Shown: one piece after another, positions 1 through 10,831 of the stretch
Layout of the letters: each line of letters opens with the position of its first letter
How positions within the stretch are numbered: the first letter of the stretch is position 1
Source of the DNA: Tetmemena sp. SeJ-2015
Taxonomy: Eukaryota; Ciliophora; Spirotrichea; Sporadotrichida; Oxytrichidae
NCBI GenBank assembly: GCA_027382625.1
Contig: JAJKFJ010021044.1
Coordinates: 186,001-250,000, forward strand
DNA length: 64,000 nucleotides
Reading direction: 5' to 3'
Notes under the pieces: generated by a model
What the model was told of the DNA's origin: nothing
Databases searched by the model: none
Seen by the model: only the letters and a program-made list of their open reading frames with translations
Position numbers and translations under genes: made by a program

Positions 1-707
1 TTAACATATTCAGTTAGCTGCTAATTGAAATTCTTGGTTTCAATTTCAAAGAGGACACAATATCTCTATCATTTATAAATCTTAAGTCTCGATTATTTCT
101 TCATGAATCTTAACTGGGAGAACGCTTTAAAGTACTTTGTACATATGAGTTCTATTGATCATTCTAATTAATTTTGCTCTTTTGTACCTATTGGCTTTTA
201 TTTCACTTCAAGATGTCTCTTTTAGTTTAAATTATAGGAATCCTTTTAAACTTGTGAGCCTCATCTAAATATAATGGATTTTAAGCACCTTAGAGGATGT
301 GAAATTTCATAAACTTCTTTTTAAATTATAAATTAGGAAATCACATAAAATTTCTTCTAAATTTACCCCAGGAGTAATATAGCTTTCATTAATTGCAGAA
401 TTAGAGAGATTCATGAGAATTTAACTTCCATCTTAAATGATCTTTCTTAGAGCTATTTGCTCATTAGGAATAAGGCCTTATCTGAGAAAATAGCTTCCTC
501 TATCATTAGAATTTTCTAATGCTATATAAAGCTTATTATACGATTACTTGGCGTTGTGGAGTGCTCCTTTTCCAACTGCCCTGCCAAGTTTCTTTTTTTT
601 GCCTTTCCCTTTCTCCTCTGATTTAATTTATACTTAGAGCATAAGGATTTCAAACTGTCTGTCCTTCTTCTTTTGAGCTCATGAAGTTCTCTCTTGTACT
701 CTTGCAT
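1..707 (-). CDS. Basic coiled-coil protein, partial
   Basis: The gene is not recognised. Reading from the ATG at 707, about 98 codons run to a TGA at 411-413 with TAG read as Gln. The N-terminal third is a charged helix rich in Lys, Arg and Glu (MQEYKRELHELKRRR), followed by a very basic stretch near residues 30-42. Past 411 another frame stays open from an ATG near 414 down to about 310 (residues such as NLEEILCDFLIYNLKRS), so the coding region probably continues to the left through an intron or IES and may leave the window. A polypyrimidine tract ending in AG lies just upstream of the first exon (about 742-765), so a further 5' exon is possible. There is no membrane segment or known motif. 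The call rests on open frame and composition only. Confidence 0.4.
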
Positions 708-865
708 TTTATCTCTATAGTCCCTTTCCTCAGCTTCCTTCTGAAAATGTAAAAAAAAATAGATAACAGATACCCAGCATTAACTACAGCAAAGAGTAAA
801 TCAGTAATCTATATTCAATTAGTCTCTGATCTATTATAGTGAATTTGAAGTAAACGCAGCATAGG

Positions 866-3800
866 ATGCCTGCTATTCCTAATATGGATTACTATGCGGG
901 CCTCACTCCATTCGAGTAGAGCATCAAAAGGAATTATGATATTAAACAGCTTTTGAAGCAAACCAAGATTCCAGTTCCCAAGAATCGTTATTTCTCTATG
1001 GCATGCATATATATCAAACTATTTTAGCAATGAGAGACAAATAAAGCTTAGAAGATACTCATGAGAAGAAACTAAAGGCAAAACAGCAGCTTTAATATCG
1101 TCCTTTAAGTTAGGGTTCCATTATGACTGTCTCTGTTTCTCAACATGGCTTCAGTCTATCCTAAAGCTCTATAAGCTAAAACCGAGACTAGATCAACTTC
1201 CTACAGCAATAATAGTAACTAAACTATCAATACCAATAGAATGCACTCTCTCAAGAATAGCTTCAGTATTTTGATGAGTAGAACATGCAACTTATGTAAC
1301 CTGTCTCAGACGAAGAGCAGCAATAATTTCAGCAAGCCCAAATAAATTAAAATCTTTTAGATAGCCAGATGAAAAATGTTTTATATTAGACATCTAACTT
1401 TGGAAACAACAGCACCAATAATTAGCTACAAAGCTTGAAGCAATACACCAATCAAAATTTAGGTCAACTTTATGCAACAAAGACATTTTAGAAACCTCAG
1501 TAGAAATTTTTCAATGGGAGAATCTCTTAAAATAAGGCAGTGGAGATACAATAGCTTAGGAAAGGGTATGCTCTTTCTTAAAGAGCTCCGAGCGTTTAAA
1601 TCACGAGAAACAGTATCTTTGCTGAGAAGTTTGCAAGTCTCAAGGCATAAATGCCACAAACTAACAGTTCATTAGAAAATGTAAACGGAGTTGTAACTAC
1701 TGAAAATTTTGAATTTTTATGGAATTATTATTCTAGCCTCAAAATCGGAAATGATTTTATAGGTGCGTGGAGAGACGGACTAGCTGGAAGTCATTAAATT
1801 AAAGTTATTAACAAAAACTAAATTCAAGTTAAAGAAAAAGACCCACACCAAAAATAAAGCCTTCAAAAGAAGTAACAAGGAGAAAATGAATTAGAGTTAA
1901 ATTTTGGATCACAATTAAAAGCTCTGGAGGAAAAGTCAAAATTTTTAAAGCCAGACCTTAGTGGAGTAAATCGATCAGCTAGAGATTCTTTTCCAGCTAG
2001 TTTTTATATAGCAAGTTCTACTTAGACTAAGAAAGTGGGAATTAGAAAAACTTCTTCACTTCACTCTTTGCAGCTAACTCCTAATGAATAAGATGCTGTT
2101 AATCCAAGGATCTTCGAGGGGAGTTTTGCTGGCTCTGGATCTTAAATCAGCTTTTCAAAGAACCTGCCAGCAAAATAACCAATCAAAGTTTATTTCTATT
2201 AAGTTGTAACTTATGAAAATTAAAACCACACTCAAATTGAGTAGAGTTAGAATCAACTCAACCCTTAGCTGAATGAAATATTCTAGGAAAATACTGATGA
2301 GCAATCTAATGACAACTACTATAACTAGGAAGAAATTGACATAGATGGATTTATAGATAGAGCTAATTAGAGGGCTTTGTAAAAGCAGTACAGTGATTTA
2401 GATATAAAATTTAAGATTGGAAAGGTTGGTTAGAATATAGTAAATCAAGGATCTCAGAGAGATAAAGTTTATATCCCCAAAAAGCCAGAGAAAAAGGAAG
2501 ATGCTAATGGAGGTAAGAAGTATCTTAGTAGCAACGATCAACTATTCATGAACATTTTTCAATGCACTTCTCTTCCTTCTCCACCTAATATACCCATTAA
2601 CGAAAGCCTTAAATTTAAAAATTACTCCGAAAGAGATCGATATTATGAGTAAGAATAATAAACAATTAAGTATTATATATAAATCTTCAATAAGTTTTTA
2701 TATAATTTATTTAAAAACAGCACAATCAAAGATTAAGACGGTTTATATTAAGAAAATGCAATTTTGATAATCTCCTATATAATTATCATATCTACGTTTA
2801 AAGAAATTGTAATATAATTAAATAATTCCAATATAAGATTGCAGGGGAGTTAATGAAGATTAAGAAAATTATAGAAAATGATCCAATAAATGTCGAATTC
2901 TATTCTACTACATTTCTCAAAAAGTTCTCAGGCCTACCTTAGATAACATAGCAGATGATAATTGTCTTTAACTAGTTCCTGGATAAATATGAGCTCCCTC
3001 CCTTTTTAGCTGGTTATGGATTAAAAGAACTCTTGCAGATAATAGTTTTTGAGGAGTTAGATACAGTTTTGAGGTAACAAGAAGAATCAAGTAACAAAGA
3101 GCAGAAAAGCTAGGGATCTATATTTCTTTAAAATAAGAAAATTCCTCAACTTCTCCTTTAAGAAACCAAAAATAATTCTATTTAAATGGGCTGGATGAGG
3201 GAACTTCCCCGTCACAGATGGGGAGTCAATCTCCAGGCACTAAGCAGCTATCTCCAACTAACACTCTCTACTTACTAAACAGCGATATGAGGAACTTATT
3301 TAAATTAACGTTGTGAAACTGTAGAAACGAACTGAGAGCTAAAAATCATTGCAAGAAAAGATTGATAGCTACCGTAAATCAGTAATAGGAAATTTCAAAA
3401 AGTACAATTTCTAAAACGCCACATCAGATCTAGAGAAAATCTAAAAACTTAAAGTAGAAATTAAATAGAAGTCAGGCAGCTTAATCGGCGGTAGTTTTGT
3501 GTCCATCGATGAAGCTGGAGTAATCAGTAATAAAAATAGAAAGGATAGAGCAGGGACTTCTCCGATGTTCCTGACAACTTCAACTATAAACGCACGAGAT
3601 CGACTTAACAACCTATAACCTTAGTTTGATTCCTAGCTCTCAATCTAATTAAAATTTTAAGTAAATCGGTATTATAAAGTTGGAAAGTCCAGCAAAGAAT
3701 AAATAAAAATTCCCAAGTCAAGACTTCAAAGGCTTAAAGGAAAACCAAGCTTTTTCAGATGTTGTAAATAGCTAGCAAGACTTGAATGATAAAAGCTAGG

Positions 3801-4350
3801 CTCCTCCTTAAAATTTAGATAGCTTTAGAAAGCGAACTGTTACTGCAAATAATCAATCCATCTGGGAGTAATGAGTGCCACTAACCGAAGAGAAACATTT
3901 AAACTGCGATCAATAATCTCATCCTTTAATTTTTTGTTTCAGCACACCTAAGACTTTTAAATCTGAGAATTAGATTCCTATCTCAACTAAAAACTTGATA
4001 GCGAGTATTTAAAATGGTAAGAGTCTTAAATAGCTGGGCCAGAGAAAAGGACTTCTTTTGTTCTCCAATGAGAGACCAAGATAAGCCATAGAAGGACAGG
4101 CTAAGATTGAAAACCTAATGGTAAGTTAATAAGATTAAAGAGTTAATTTTCTAAATAGATGAAGAGAATCGAGGAAAGAGAAAAAGCAGAGGAGGACATT
4201 AAAATTCTAAATGAGGAGAATTATTCAAGCAAATGGAATTCTAGGAAATTCTATTGGAAGAACAATCCTCAAATGAAAAGATCAATGAGTCATCTTAATT
4301 TCTTTGACAATCAATTTTCAAAGGAAAGTAATTAGAAAATTATGAATTGA
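866..4350 (+). CDS. Long Gln-rich protein, unknown function
   Basis: The gene is not recognised. The start MPAIPNMDYYAG at 866 follows AT-rich DNA. A 41-nt GT-AG intron (about 976-1016) leads into one TGA-free frame from about 1029 to 2850, where most Gln residues are TAA/TAG. A 36-nt GT-AG intron (about 2811-2846) joins TFKEI to GELMKI in frame, and a 38-nt intron (about 4113-4150) joins ENLM to MKRIEERE. Frame changes near 3170, 3310, 3775 and 3866 show further introns or IES. The protein would be about 1,000 residues, rich in Gln, Asn, Ser and Lys. Residues from about 600 (KIKKIIENDPINVEF, then FLDKYELPPFLAGYGL) look globular, and the C-terminus is a charged helix. No catalytic motif was seen. 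It could be two genes, but the run of in-frame joins favours one. Confidence 0.55.
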
Positions 4351-4456
4351 AAACGTGGACTCATTTAAATTTTTCAGAATCAATAAATTTAATGTTTATT
4401 CCAAATCTTAATTTGTCAAGAAAAATTTAAAGACTAAATGAATCTCAGATAGGAAT

Positions 4457-6170
4457 TCATTATACAGAAGCAATTTTTTTATTTACAGACATTTAAATGA
4501 TTCTCTTAAAATTTTCATAGCCTCTCCTCATTAAACTTATTGTATTTCCCTCCTACAATCTTCTCTCTTGTCTCGCCATTTTTATCTTATGTTCCTCTAC
4601 CTCCATCTCTAGTTTTCTCTGCTTAGCCTTATTTTCCTATCGTAGGACCATTGGTTACATTTTCTGAGTTGGTATCTAATCAGTCGCCTCCACCCTGAGT
4701 TGTATTTATCTAGTTTGTAAGAAGTCTCTTAAAAATAAATTGAATCTATAATACTTTTTTTGATTTTCATCCTCGATTTCTTGTCTCCTCTTTTCTTGTT
4801 GAATTTAGTGCCTGAGCTATTCTATGTCAAAGTCGTATCCATTAAATAGATTTTATATGGAATTCCTCCTGAGCAGCATTTGCGCCTCTTCCTGTTGATC
4901 TGGAGATACATCCTTCTCTATCTAATCTTTATTGAGAGGAGGTCTTGGTTCTATAAAATTAATAAGTAAGCAAAATTGTCTCAACTCATTGATTTTAAAG
5001 CTACTTACAAGGCAGAAAAGTGGGGTTCTATTTCATGTCTATAATAATCTGCCACTCAACATCCCTGAGCCACACATGTTGCTTTACTTCATTTGGCCCA
5101 TTAAGTCCAAGTCTGTTAGCTGGCTTTCTCTGCAAGCACTTGTTAATAAAATCAGCTGCTTCCATGCTCCATCCTTCAGGAATGTCACTCTTTTTCAGCT
5201 GGATCTGCTGCTAGAAAATTTATTCCCGGATTTCCTTCCTGCTTTTGCCTAAGTAGGGCCTTTTTCCGAACATAAACTCATAGCACACAATTCCTAGAGC
5301 AAAATAGTCTACGGCCACTCCATGATTCTGACGGCACATAACTTAAACCAAATATTAAAAGGATTTGACTTCAGGAGCCATGTAGCCAGGAGTTCCTGAA
5401 GTATCGTGCGCATTATCAGGCGACCACATTCTCGAGATACCCATGTCCGTAATATGGACATATCCTCTTTCGTCTAAGAGCAAATTCTTTTAAAATATCA
5501 TTAAATGTTATCTCAGGCTTAATATCTCGATGTATAACTCCATTATTATGCATGTATTCTAGCCCGATAATAATGCAGGCAATAAAGAATTTAGTTTCAG
5601 ATTCAGTGAATTTCTTTCTCTTAGATAAGTGATACCTAAGGTCCCCAGAAGTAACCAAATCCGTAACTAGGTACAGATTTTCATGATCTGAGAAAGCATA
5701 GAACATGTTTATTAAAAACCTATTTTTTTAGTTAGTTAAGCAAATTTATAATGAAATTTTTGCAAAACAAAAAACTCATTACTAATGAAGATGGTATTGA
5801 ATTGAGCAACTTACGGGTGTTTAAGTTGAGATAGTAGCTTTCTTTCATTCATTACTGAATTTACTGATTTTTTATTTACAATTTTGACCTTAGACATTTC
5901 TTTCATTGCGTAAAAAGTCTTAAATTTCTTGCTCTCAACTTTCCACACCTAAATATTTTATGTCAAAGCTTATACTATTCCTCAAAAAATATTTTGCTTG
6001 CAATTACGATGCTTTAAGAATAACATACCTTTCCAAAGCCTCCTTTTCCGACCACGCAGTGGAATTTGAAGTGGTTCTTTGTAATGTCTATAGTGAGCAG
6101 CTTAAATTGTTATGGTTTTCTTACTTTAGCTTTGTTCGTGATTATCAATTTTATAATTGCAGTTGCCCAT
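4457..6170 (-). CDS. AGC-type serine/threonine protein kinase with N-myristoylation motif
   Basis: The start MGNCNYK gives a Gly2/Cys4 dual-acylation signal, so the kinase is probably membrane-bound. A 37-nt intron leads to the catalytic domain: glycine loop GKGGFGKV, the Lys in YAMKEMSK, a second intron after QLKHP, then NMFYAFSDHENLYLVTDLV. The catalytic loop is HRDIKPENLL, the metal-binding motif is DMG instead of DFG, and SGTPGYMAPEV is followed by CRQNHGVAVDYFALGI. This sequence is typical of the PKA-related kinases expanded in ciliates. Two tiny IES interrupt HRDIKPE/NLL and APEV/MCRQNH. After lobe C (RLGLNGPNEVKQHVWL) the protein runs about 200 residues as a charged coiled coil to TGA at 4457, replacing the usual hydrophobic-motif tail. 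The substrate is unknown. Kinase assignment is firm; the exact subfamily is inference. Confidence 0.9.
5341..5371 (-). other. 27-bp in-frame IES with AAGT pointer
   Basis: AAGT (plus-strand ACTT at 5341-5344 and 5368-5371) flanks a 27-bp insert. Without it the kinase reads APEVMCRQNHGVAVDYFA, the standard form in this family. The length is a multiple of three and the insert has no TGA, so it is invisible to an ORF scan. Confidence 0.75.
5486..5513 (-). other. 25-bp IES with AGA pointer in kinase catalytic loop
   Basis: On the coding strand the sequence reads HRDIKPE, then 25 extra bases, then NLLLDERGYV. AGA stands at both ends (plus-strand TCT at 5486-5488 and 5511-5513). Removing one copy and the insert rejoins GAG-AAT and restores the invariant HRDIKPEN motif. 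The insert has no GT-AG ends. Confidence 0.8.
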
Positions 6171-6265
6171 TTTATTAATTATCATTAAATTTTCACCTAA
6201 CTTCACATCATCATCCTTGCGAAATACAATCAATTCTCTTCGTGAAATTAAGCTTTCTGAATAAA

Positions 6266-7978
6266 TCAACACAACTCATCCAGTGTTAGAGACATCATGA
6301 ACACAATTCTCTACAGGAATTTTTTGCCAGGTTGAGCGGCATATTCTTTGTAGCGAATATTTTCAATAGCTTCAGGATAATACTGCTAATCTTCCTGGCT
6401 CTCAATGAACTTCACCACTTTGAATAGTTTAGTGGGAGGATCGATAAACTTCAGAGAGAACTACTTTCCTTTCTCTATGTCCACAGATTCGAGGATGATT
6501 TCTATGTTAAGCTTCTTCATTTTCATATTCGCGTCAAGCTCTGGCTAGCCACTGTGGCCTGTCAGGAAAGTCGAGTCTTGATTCAACTCAAAATGCATTA
6601 ACTCATAGATGTAGGTGTGAGAGAAAAGCTTAGTCAACAGAAGTCCCGCCATGCCCTTCAATGAAAGAGAAAAGCATAAATATTAAGGAACTATAATGCC
6701 TTGTAGTTATAAAAGTAGCGCTCCATCTTTTCCTTGAAGTATTTCTCGATAGCACCATTTATTTCTTGCTTTTCGCTTTCCATTTGCAGCTTCAGCTTAA
6801 ATCGATTCTTTTCTATGACTATCATCAAACGGCCTTTAAAAGGAGGAACTTTGTGGATAATTAAATAAGAAATTAAAGATATGAAACATAAGGTCGAGCT
6901 TCGTGAGCTAGATGATACAATCCTTATGAAAGTTATTGATTATTTGGGCAACCTTGTGCAGTAAATATAGACAAGAGAGATATTCAAACATGGAAATTAC
7001 TACCAAGCCCATGTACCTTCTACCATCTTCAGAATGGAGAGCTATTAAATTTATTTTAATCTTTATTATCATTCTGCTATTAATTGGGTGGCCACTCAAG
7101 AATAAAGTTGCTCTTTTCTTCGCAATGATATCTTTCCTGGAAGTAAATGAAGAAGTTCTTCTCGTTCGATTTCGACTAAATAATATCTTTAAAAGGATAA
7201 GAGTCTCTTACGAAGTCGACAATCTCATTTAGGCTGACTGCAAGGCCTTATCCGTGACTGATGTAGAAAACTGGTCTCGATTGATCATCATACATATATG
7301 CTTACTTTGCAAAGTCTACTATGATGAGCTTGTCGTTCTATTTGTCAATTTTAAAGGCTACCTGATACACTTTCCTGAAAACTACTATCATGATTAACTC
7401 CTTCCTCATCTCTAGCTGTTCCAATCCACTAGTCAAATGAAATTTACCTCCTGCTTGATACGGTTGATTTCCCTCCTCATCTTCGCTTTCTTTCTACTTT
7501 ACTAATGTTTACTGGTCTACATTTCTAGTGTAACCATTGAGAGCCGACTCTAAGGGTGCTTGCATTGAGGCAACTTCAAACTAATTCATAAAGCTGGTTT
7601 GTGAAAACTCAAAAATGAAGGAGTTATTATCTTGCCCAAAGCCCTTGTGCAAAGCCTCAGACTTGTATTGCAAATTATAGATCACTCCAAATACAAGATA
7701 ACTGTGAATGAATTCCCACAAGTAATGGTGGATCAGATCTGCCATAATCTAGATATCAGGGTAAATTAAATGCAATTCATTTTCTATTAAAGGTAGTGAA
7801 TAACTCTCATGAATTTAAGAGCCATCACTTAACCTAAAGAGCCCATGCAAATAGCGCCTTGATTTTGCTGAAGTTTATTGTCTAGGTAAACCTTAATCAT
7901 CTCTGATTTGGAGTAGGTGATGAGAATAATCATTCTGAATTGATCATCAAATACAAGTATCACTTTGTTATAGGTCAT
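6266..7978 (-). CDS. Conserved-looking hypothetical protein
   Basis: The gene is not recognised. Reading from ATG at 7978 (MTYNKVILVFDDQFRMI), the frame encodes an alpha/beta-looking region with alternating hydrophobic strands, then SEDEEGNQPYQ as a linker, then LIMIVVFRKVYQVAFKID. Near 6910-7090 a different minus frame is open, and the main frame resumes at VPPFKGRLMIVIEKN. An AAGG repeat flanks a break near 6660-6710 that restores YNYK/GMAGLLLTKL. The protein ends in MMSLTLDEL at TGA 6266. It is about 480 residues with no signal peptide or clear membrane segment. The segment near 7000 (VVISMFEYLSCLYLLHKVAQ) faintly resembles the longin part of an adaptor mu subunit, but I do not consider that supported. 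The neighbouring kinase begins 96 bp further left on the same strand. Confidence 0.5.
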
Positions 7979-8075
7979 TTACTCAATCTATAATTTAAAA
8001 GGAATATAATCAAATATAAACAGTTTTTGGAAAATTATTTTTTAATTAAATTCTTTAATTTAGATTTAAGAGAGT

Positions 8076-8895
8076 TCAAAATTCTCTTAATTATGAGCTA
8101 TAAATGCTTGTTTTGGTTTATAAAATACTGAATAAAGTTAAGAACTTAATTTCAAATTCTTATAAATTAGCAATACAAGAAATAAAGCATTTATTATAAA
8201 CAGATTTTCCTCTAGGATCCTTTCTAAGAGAGTACTTGAGATGCTCCACTGCAAGAAAAAGAGCAATCGAAAAATTTTTGATGTTGACTATCTAATCATT
8301 GAATACCTCAAGCATCTCTTACTAGTTACTAGGCTTGACCTTTCTAATATGCACAGTTTGCTGATTGTTCTAAATGTTATATGTAGTGTAAAAGTCACTC
8401 TCAGAGTTGTAGAAGCTAAATTCATGAGTATTGTTTATTCCCTCCCCATGATTGTTCGAAGATTGGTCAGCACTCGCAAAATTAAAGTTTGATGGCTAGA
8501 GATTATTGGTTGGAATTTACTACTGGTATATTCCTCTGAGCTAGTTTTAGCTTTAATTTCTCATCTAGTCAGTTTATGGAATGTTTTGTTGAGGATAAGT
8601 CGTAGAGGGGATTATGAACTGAAAATTCTTGGCAATCAATTGTGGAGGCAGATGATGATAGACAAGTTTGTGGTAGCTCTCTCTTATCTCCAGCTTAGAG
8701 ATTCTCAGTCTTCTCAGCAATTCTCGATTTTTATCATTTACAGGCTCGATTATAAATCCATTATCTAAAATGTCCTTTAGATTAGACAGCTGTGTCTCTA
8801 TGCTTGTTTCGTTGTCATTTTCTAGACCAAAGTCAAAAATAAAAGTTAGTAGAAGCACTAAGATTAAGCTACTTTTGCCTCAATCCGGTCAGCAT
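8076..8895 (-). CDS. Possible secreted or membrane-anchored hypothetical protein
   Basis: The gene is not recognised. The ATG at 8895 (MLTGLRQK) is followed within about 12 codons by a hydrophobic run (SSLILVLLLTFIFDFGL) in a neighbouring frame, which would be a signal peptide or anchor once a short IES or intron is removed. The next about 75 residues are charged and include ELLRRLRISKLEIRESY. After two more frame changes a segment rich in Asn, Ser and Tyr leads to a helical C-terminus ending at TGA 8076. At least three interruptions lie within 820 bp, so the protein cannot be assembled with confidence. The 8,890-9,110 stretch to its right is AT-rich with no gene seen. Confidence 0.35.
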
Positions 8896-9110
8896 TTTAG
8901 ATTTAAAGATTTATTAAAATTTCAATAAATCCCTTCTTTGAAAGTGATGGGAAAAAGAGTTGCTATTTGAATTTAGATTCACTAATTTCAACTGTAGGTT
9001 ATAAATATTCAGTCCACTCAAAGTTATCATTAATCTGTCTCAGTCTCAAATCTTTGCTATCTCATTTTTTGAGTATATCTCTGTATTTTCATGTATAGGA
9101 TGAGGCTTAA

Positions 9111-10689
9111 TCAAAGAACAATTTAAGCAAATAATTTAGGCTCAACCTTGAGGAGATTCTTCTTTACAAGATTGTTGAGGTGAAGCTCAAGATTGTTCAT
9201 AGCAGCTATCTTGAGTCCTCCCACTAGATTCCTGGATCCGTAGATCCCTTCATACAATTCTTATTTCGTCAGCTTATCGAAGTTATCGCTGAAGCAAGCC
9301 ACTATCACCTTATCTCTATCCTCTCTGTACTTTATATAGTCCTCAAGTTTTAATTAAATTATCCTCATTCAATTTAACAGAGTTTCTCTTTCCCCTTTAC
9401 TATAACGCACTCATCCGTTAAATCAGTCGAGTGAGGCAAGCAGATGTGGTTGAAATACACATAATAATTATTAAATGCTCTGATCTAAGTGAGTAAAGTG
9501 TTTCCATGTAGTCAGTCAGATCTTGCACCGATGTGCTAGGGGTCCCTAAGATAATATCGCCTGAGAATAAGTAAGTCTATTGTCGTGTACTCTCATCTCC
9601 TACAATAGCTTTCTCAGCATCAGTTGCTTTCGTTTCCTCTTACCCCTATTCCAAATGTCTCATAAGGAAACTGAAGTGATCAGTAGCATGACCAGGAGTG
9701 AAGAGAGCCCTCAACTCAAATTCACTCGCAACCTTGAAAGTGTCTCCATGCTTGAGATCATGAACCTTCCCCTCAAGTTAGGGGTATCTTGCAAACACCT
9801 CCTTTTCAAAGATATTTCCATCAAGCTTCTTGAAAATCTGAGGCTCTTCAATTTGCTCTCCAAGACCAAGCTTAGATCTATTCATAATGATTTACAGTAC
9901 GTCAAAGAGTCCCCCAAAGTGATCGTAGTGACCGTGAGTCAGGAAAATCTTATCTATGGTTATATGGCTCTAGTCTTTTAGGAATTGCTGGAAGTTTTCT
10001 AAGAAGAGTCTATTCCTCTCTGGGTAGTCTCCAGCTTCAATCATAACTCTGTTCTTGCCTGACCCAACCACGAAGCAATTGGTTCCACAGAGTGTGAAGA
10101 GAGAGGGATTTTCTCCTGGAATCAAGTAATAATTAAGGGAATTAAAGGGCCCCCGGCATATATAATACGTCACGGTATAGGCCGTGACGTATGCCGATTA
10201 GGGATATTTAACACGTGGCACCCCCGCCACCTCACACTCTGAGCAGAAGCCCCCGGCTTCTGCGAATCATCCAAAAAAAACCTGACCTATAAAGGAGGAG
10301 AAAAAAAAATCCGACCACATCCGACCGGGAGCAAGGCCTGCTCCGCAGCGTCTGCTTCGCTGTCCAACTGTGATGGTGTTTGCCATAGATCTCGTCCCTC
10401 CACGCCTACAAGAGATTAGGAGGGTGGAGTGGAAACCACTCACCTTTGATTATCTCTCCAGTGAGCAGCTCAACACCTTCCCCAGGGCTTCGGTGCCATT
10501 ATCCCTTGCCTCTTCTTAAGCACTCACTCATCCAGCCAATGGATTACAAACCAGAAGCCTTCAGGAAAGGGCGACCGTGCCTAGTGCCGGTCGTGTTGCG
10601 TCCTGAATTTTAACTTTCTAATTTAATTTTGGAATCAAGTAAATGAAATCCTTAAGCTTAGAATAGAAGACTCTCTTTGAGGGGTCCAT
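9111..10689 (-). CDS. Metallo-beta-lactamase-fold hydrolase, LACTB2-like
   Basis: The start MDPSKRVFYSK at 10689 leads to IYLIPGENPSLFTLCGTN and VGSGKNRVMIEAGD, the first strands of the MBL fold. The metal-binding motif is THGHYDHFGG, followed by GHATDHFSFLM and YLFSGDIILGT, which match the LACTB2/glyoxalase-II-type family. The C-terminal helical region (KVIVACFSDNFDKLTKQELYEGIYG) is also typical. In animals LACTB2 is a mitochondrial endoribonuclease; that activity here is inference from family. A 513-bp insert interrupts codon 17 and a 20-bp IES lies near the 3' end. One frame change near 9500 (between TLYSLRSEH and NNYYVYFNHICLPHS) was not resolved and could be a further IES. It ends at TGA 9111. 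Confidence 0.85.
9354..9377 (-). other. 20-bp IES with TTAA pointer
   Basis: TTAA at 9354-9357 and 9374-9377 flanks a short insert containing an in-frame TGA. Removal joins GKEKLCQ to LKLEDYIKYRED in one frame of the LACTB2-like gene. Confidence 0.65.
10117..10642 (-). other. 513-bp GC-rich, hairpin-rich IES with 13-bp pointer
   Basis: TGGAATCAAGTAA occurs at 10117-10129 and 10630-10642. Deleting one copy plus the insert joins FIYLIP to GENPSLF of the hydrolase. The outer 25-30 bp of the insert are AT-rich like other IES, but the core (about 10148-10600) is much more GC-rich than anything else in the window. It carries several perfect stems: 10165-10175 with 10182-10192 (extended by CGGCATA/TATGCCG), 10215-10219 with 10226-10230, 10243-10250 with 10256-10263, 10329-10333 with 10339-10343, 10427-10432 with 10436-10441, and 10572-10577 with 10588-10593. 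No protein is evident. It could be a structured-RNA-derived element or SINE inserted into an older IES. Confidence 0.8.
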
Positions 10690-10831
10690 GATGCCCAAAC
10701 TTATCGAAATCTCTTTAATTAATTTGAATAGGCAGAATCTGAGTAAATTTAGAGCATAAGGATCTTATGTCTAAGAATAGAGAATTAAGCTTTTTAATTA
10801 AGTTATAGATTGGAATAAGCTGCCAAATAAA

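Noticed and set aside
2467..2476. C4A4 motif (ATCCCCAAAAAG) as a possible telomere remnant
   Set aside because: A single occurrence inside a coding frame with no tandem repetition.
6908..7099. Minus-strand segment resembling an adaptor-complex mu longin domain (VVISMFEYLSCLYLLHKVAQ)
   Set aside because: The similarity is only a hydrophobic pattern. The rest of the gene does not look like a mu subunit, and three frames are open here, including a plus-strand one.
10148..10600. Bacterial contamination or assembly error as the source of the GC-rich block
   Set aside because: The block is framed by AT-rich IES-like edges and an exact 13-bp pointer whose removal restores the host gene, so it belongs to this locus; its ultimate origin remains open.
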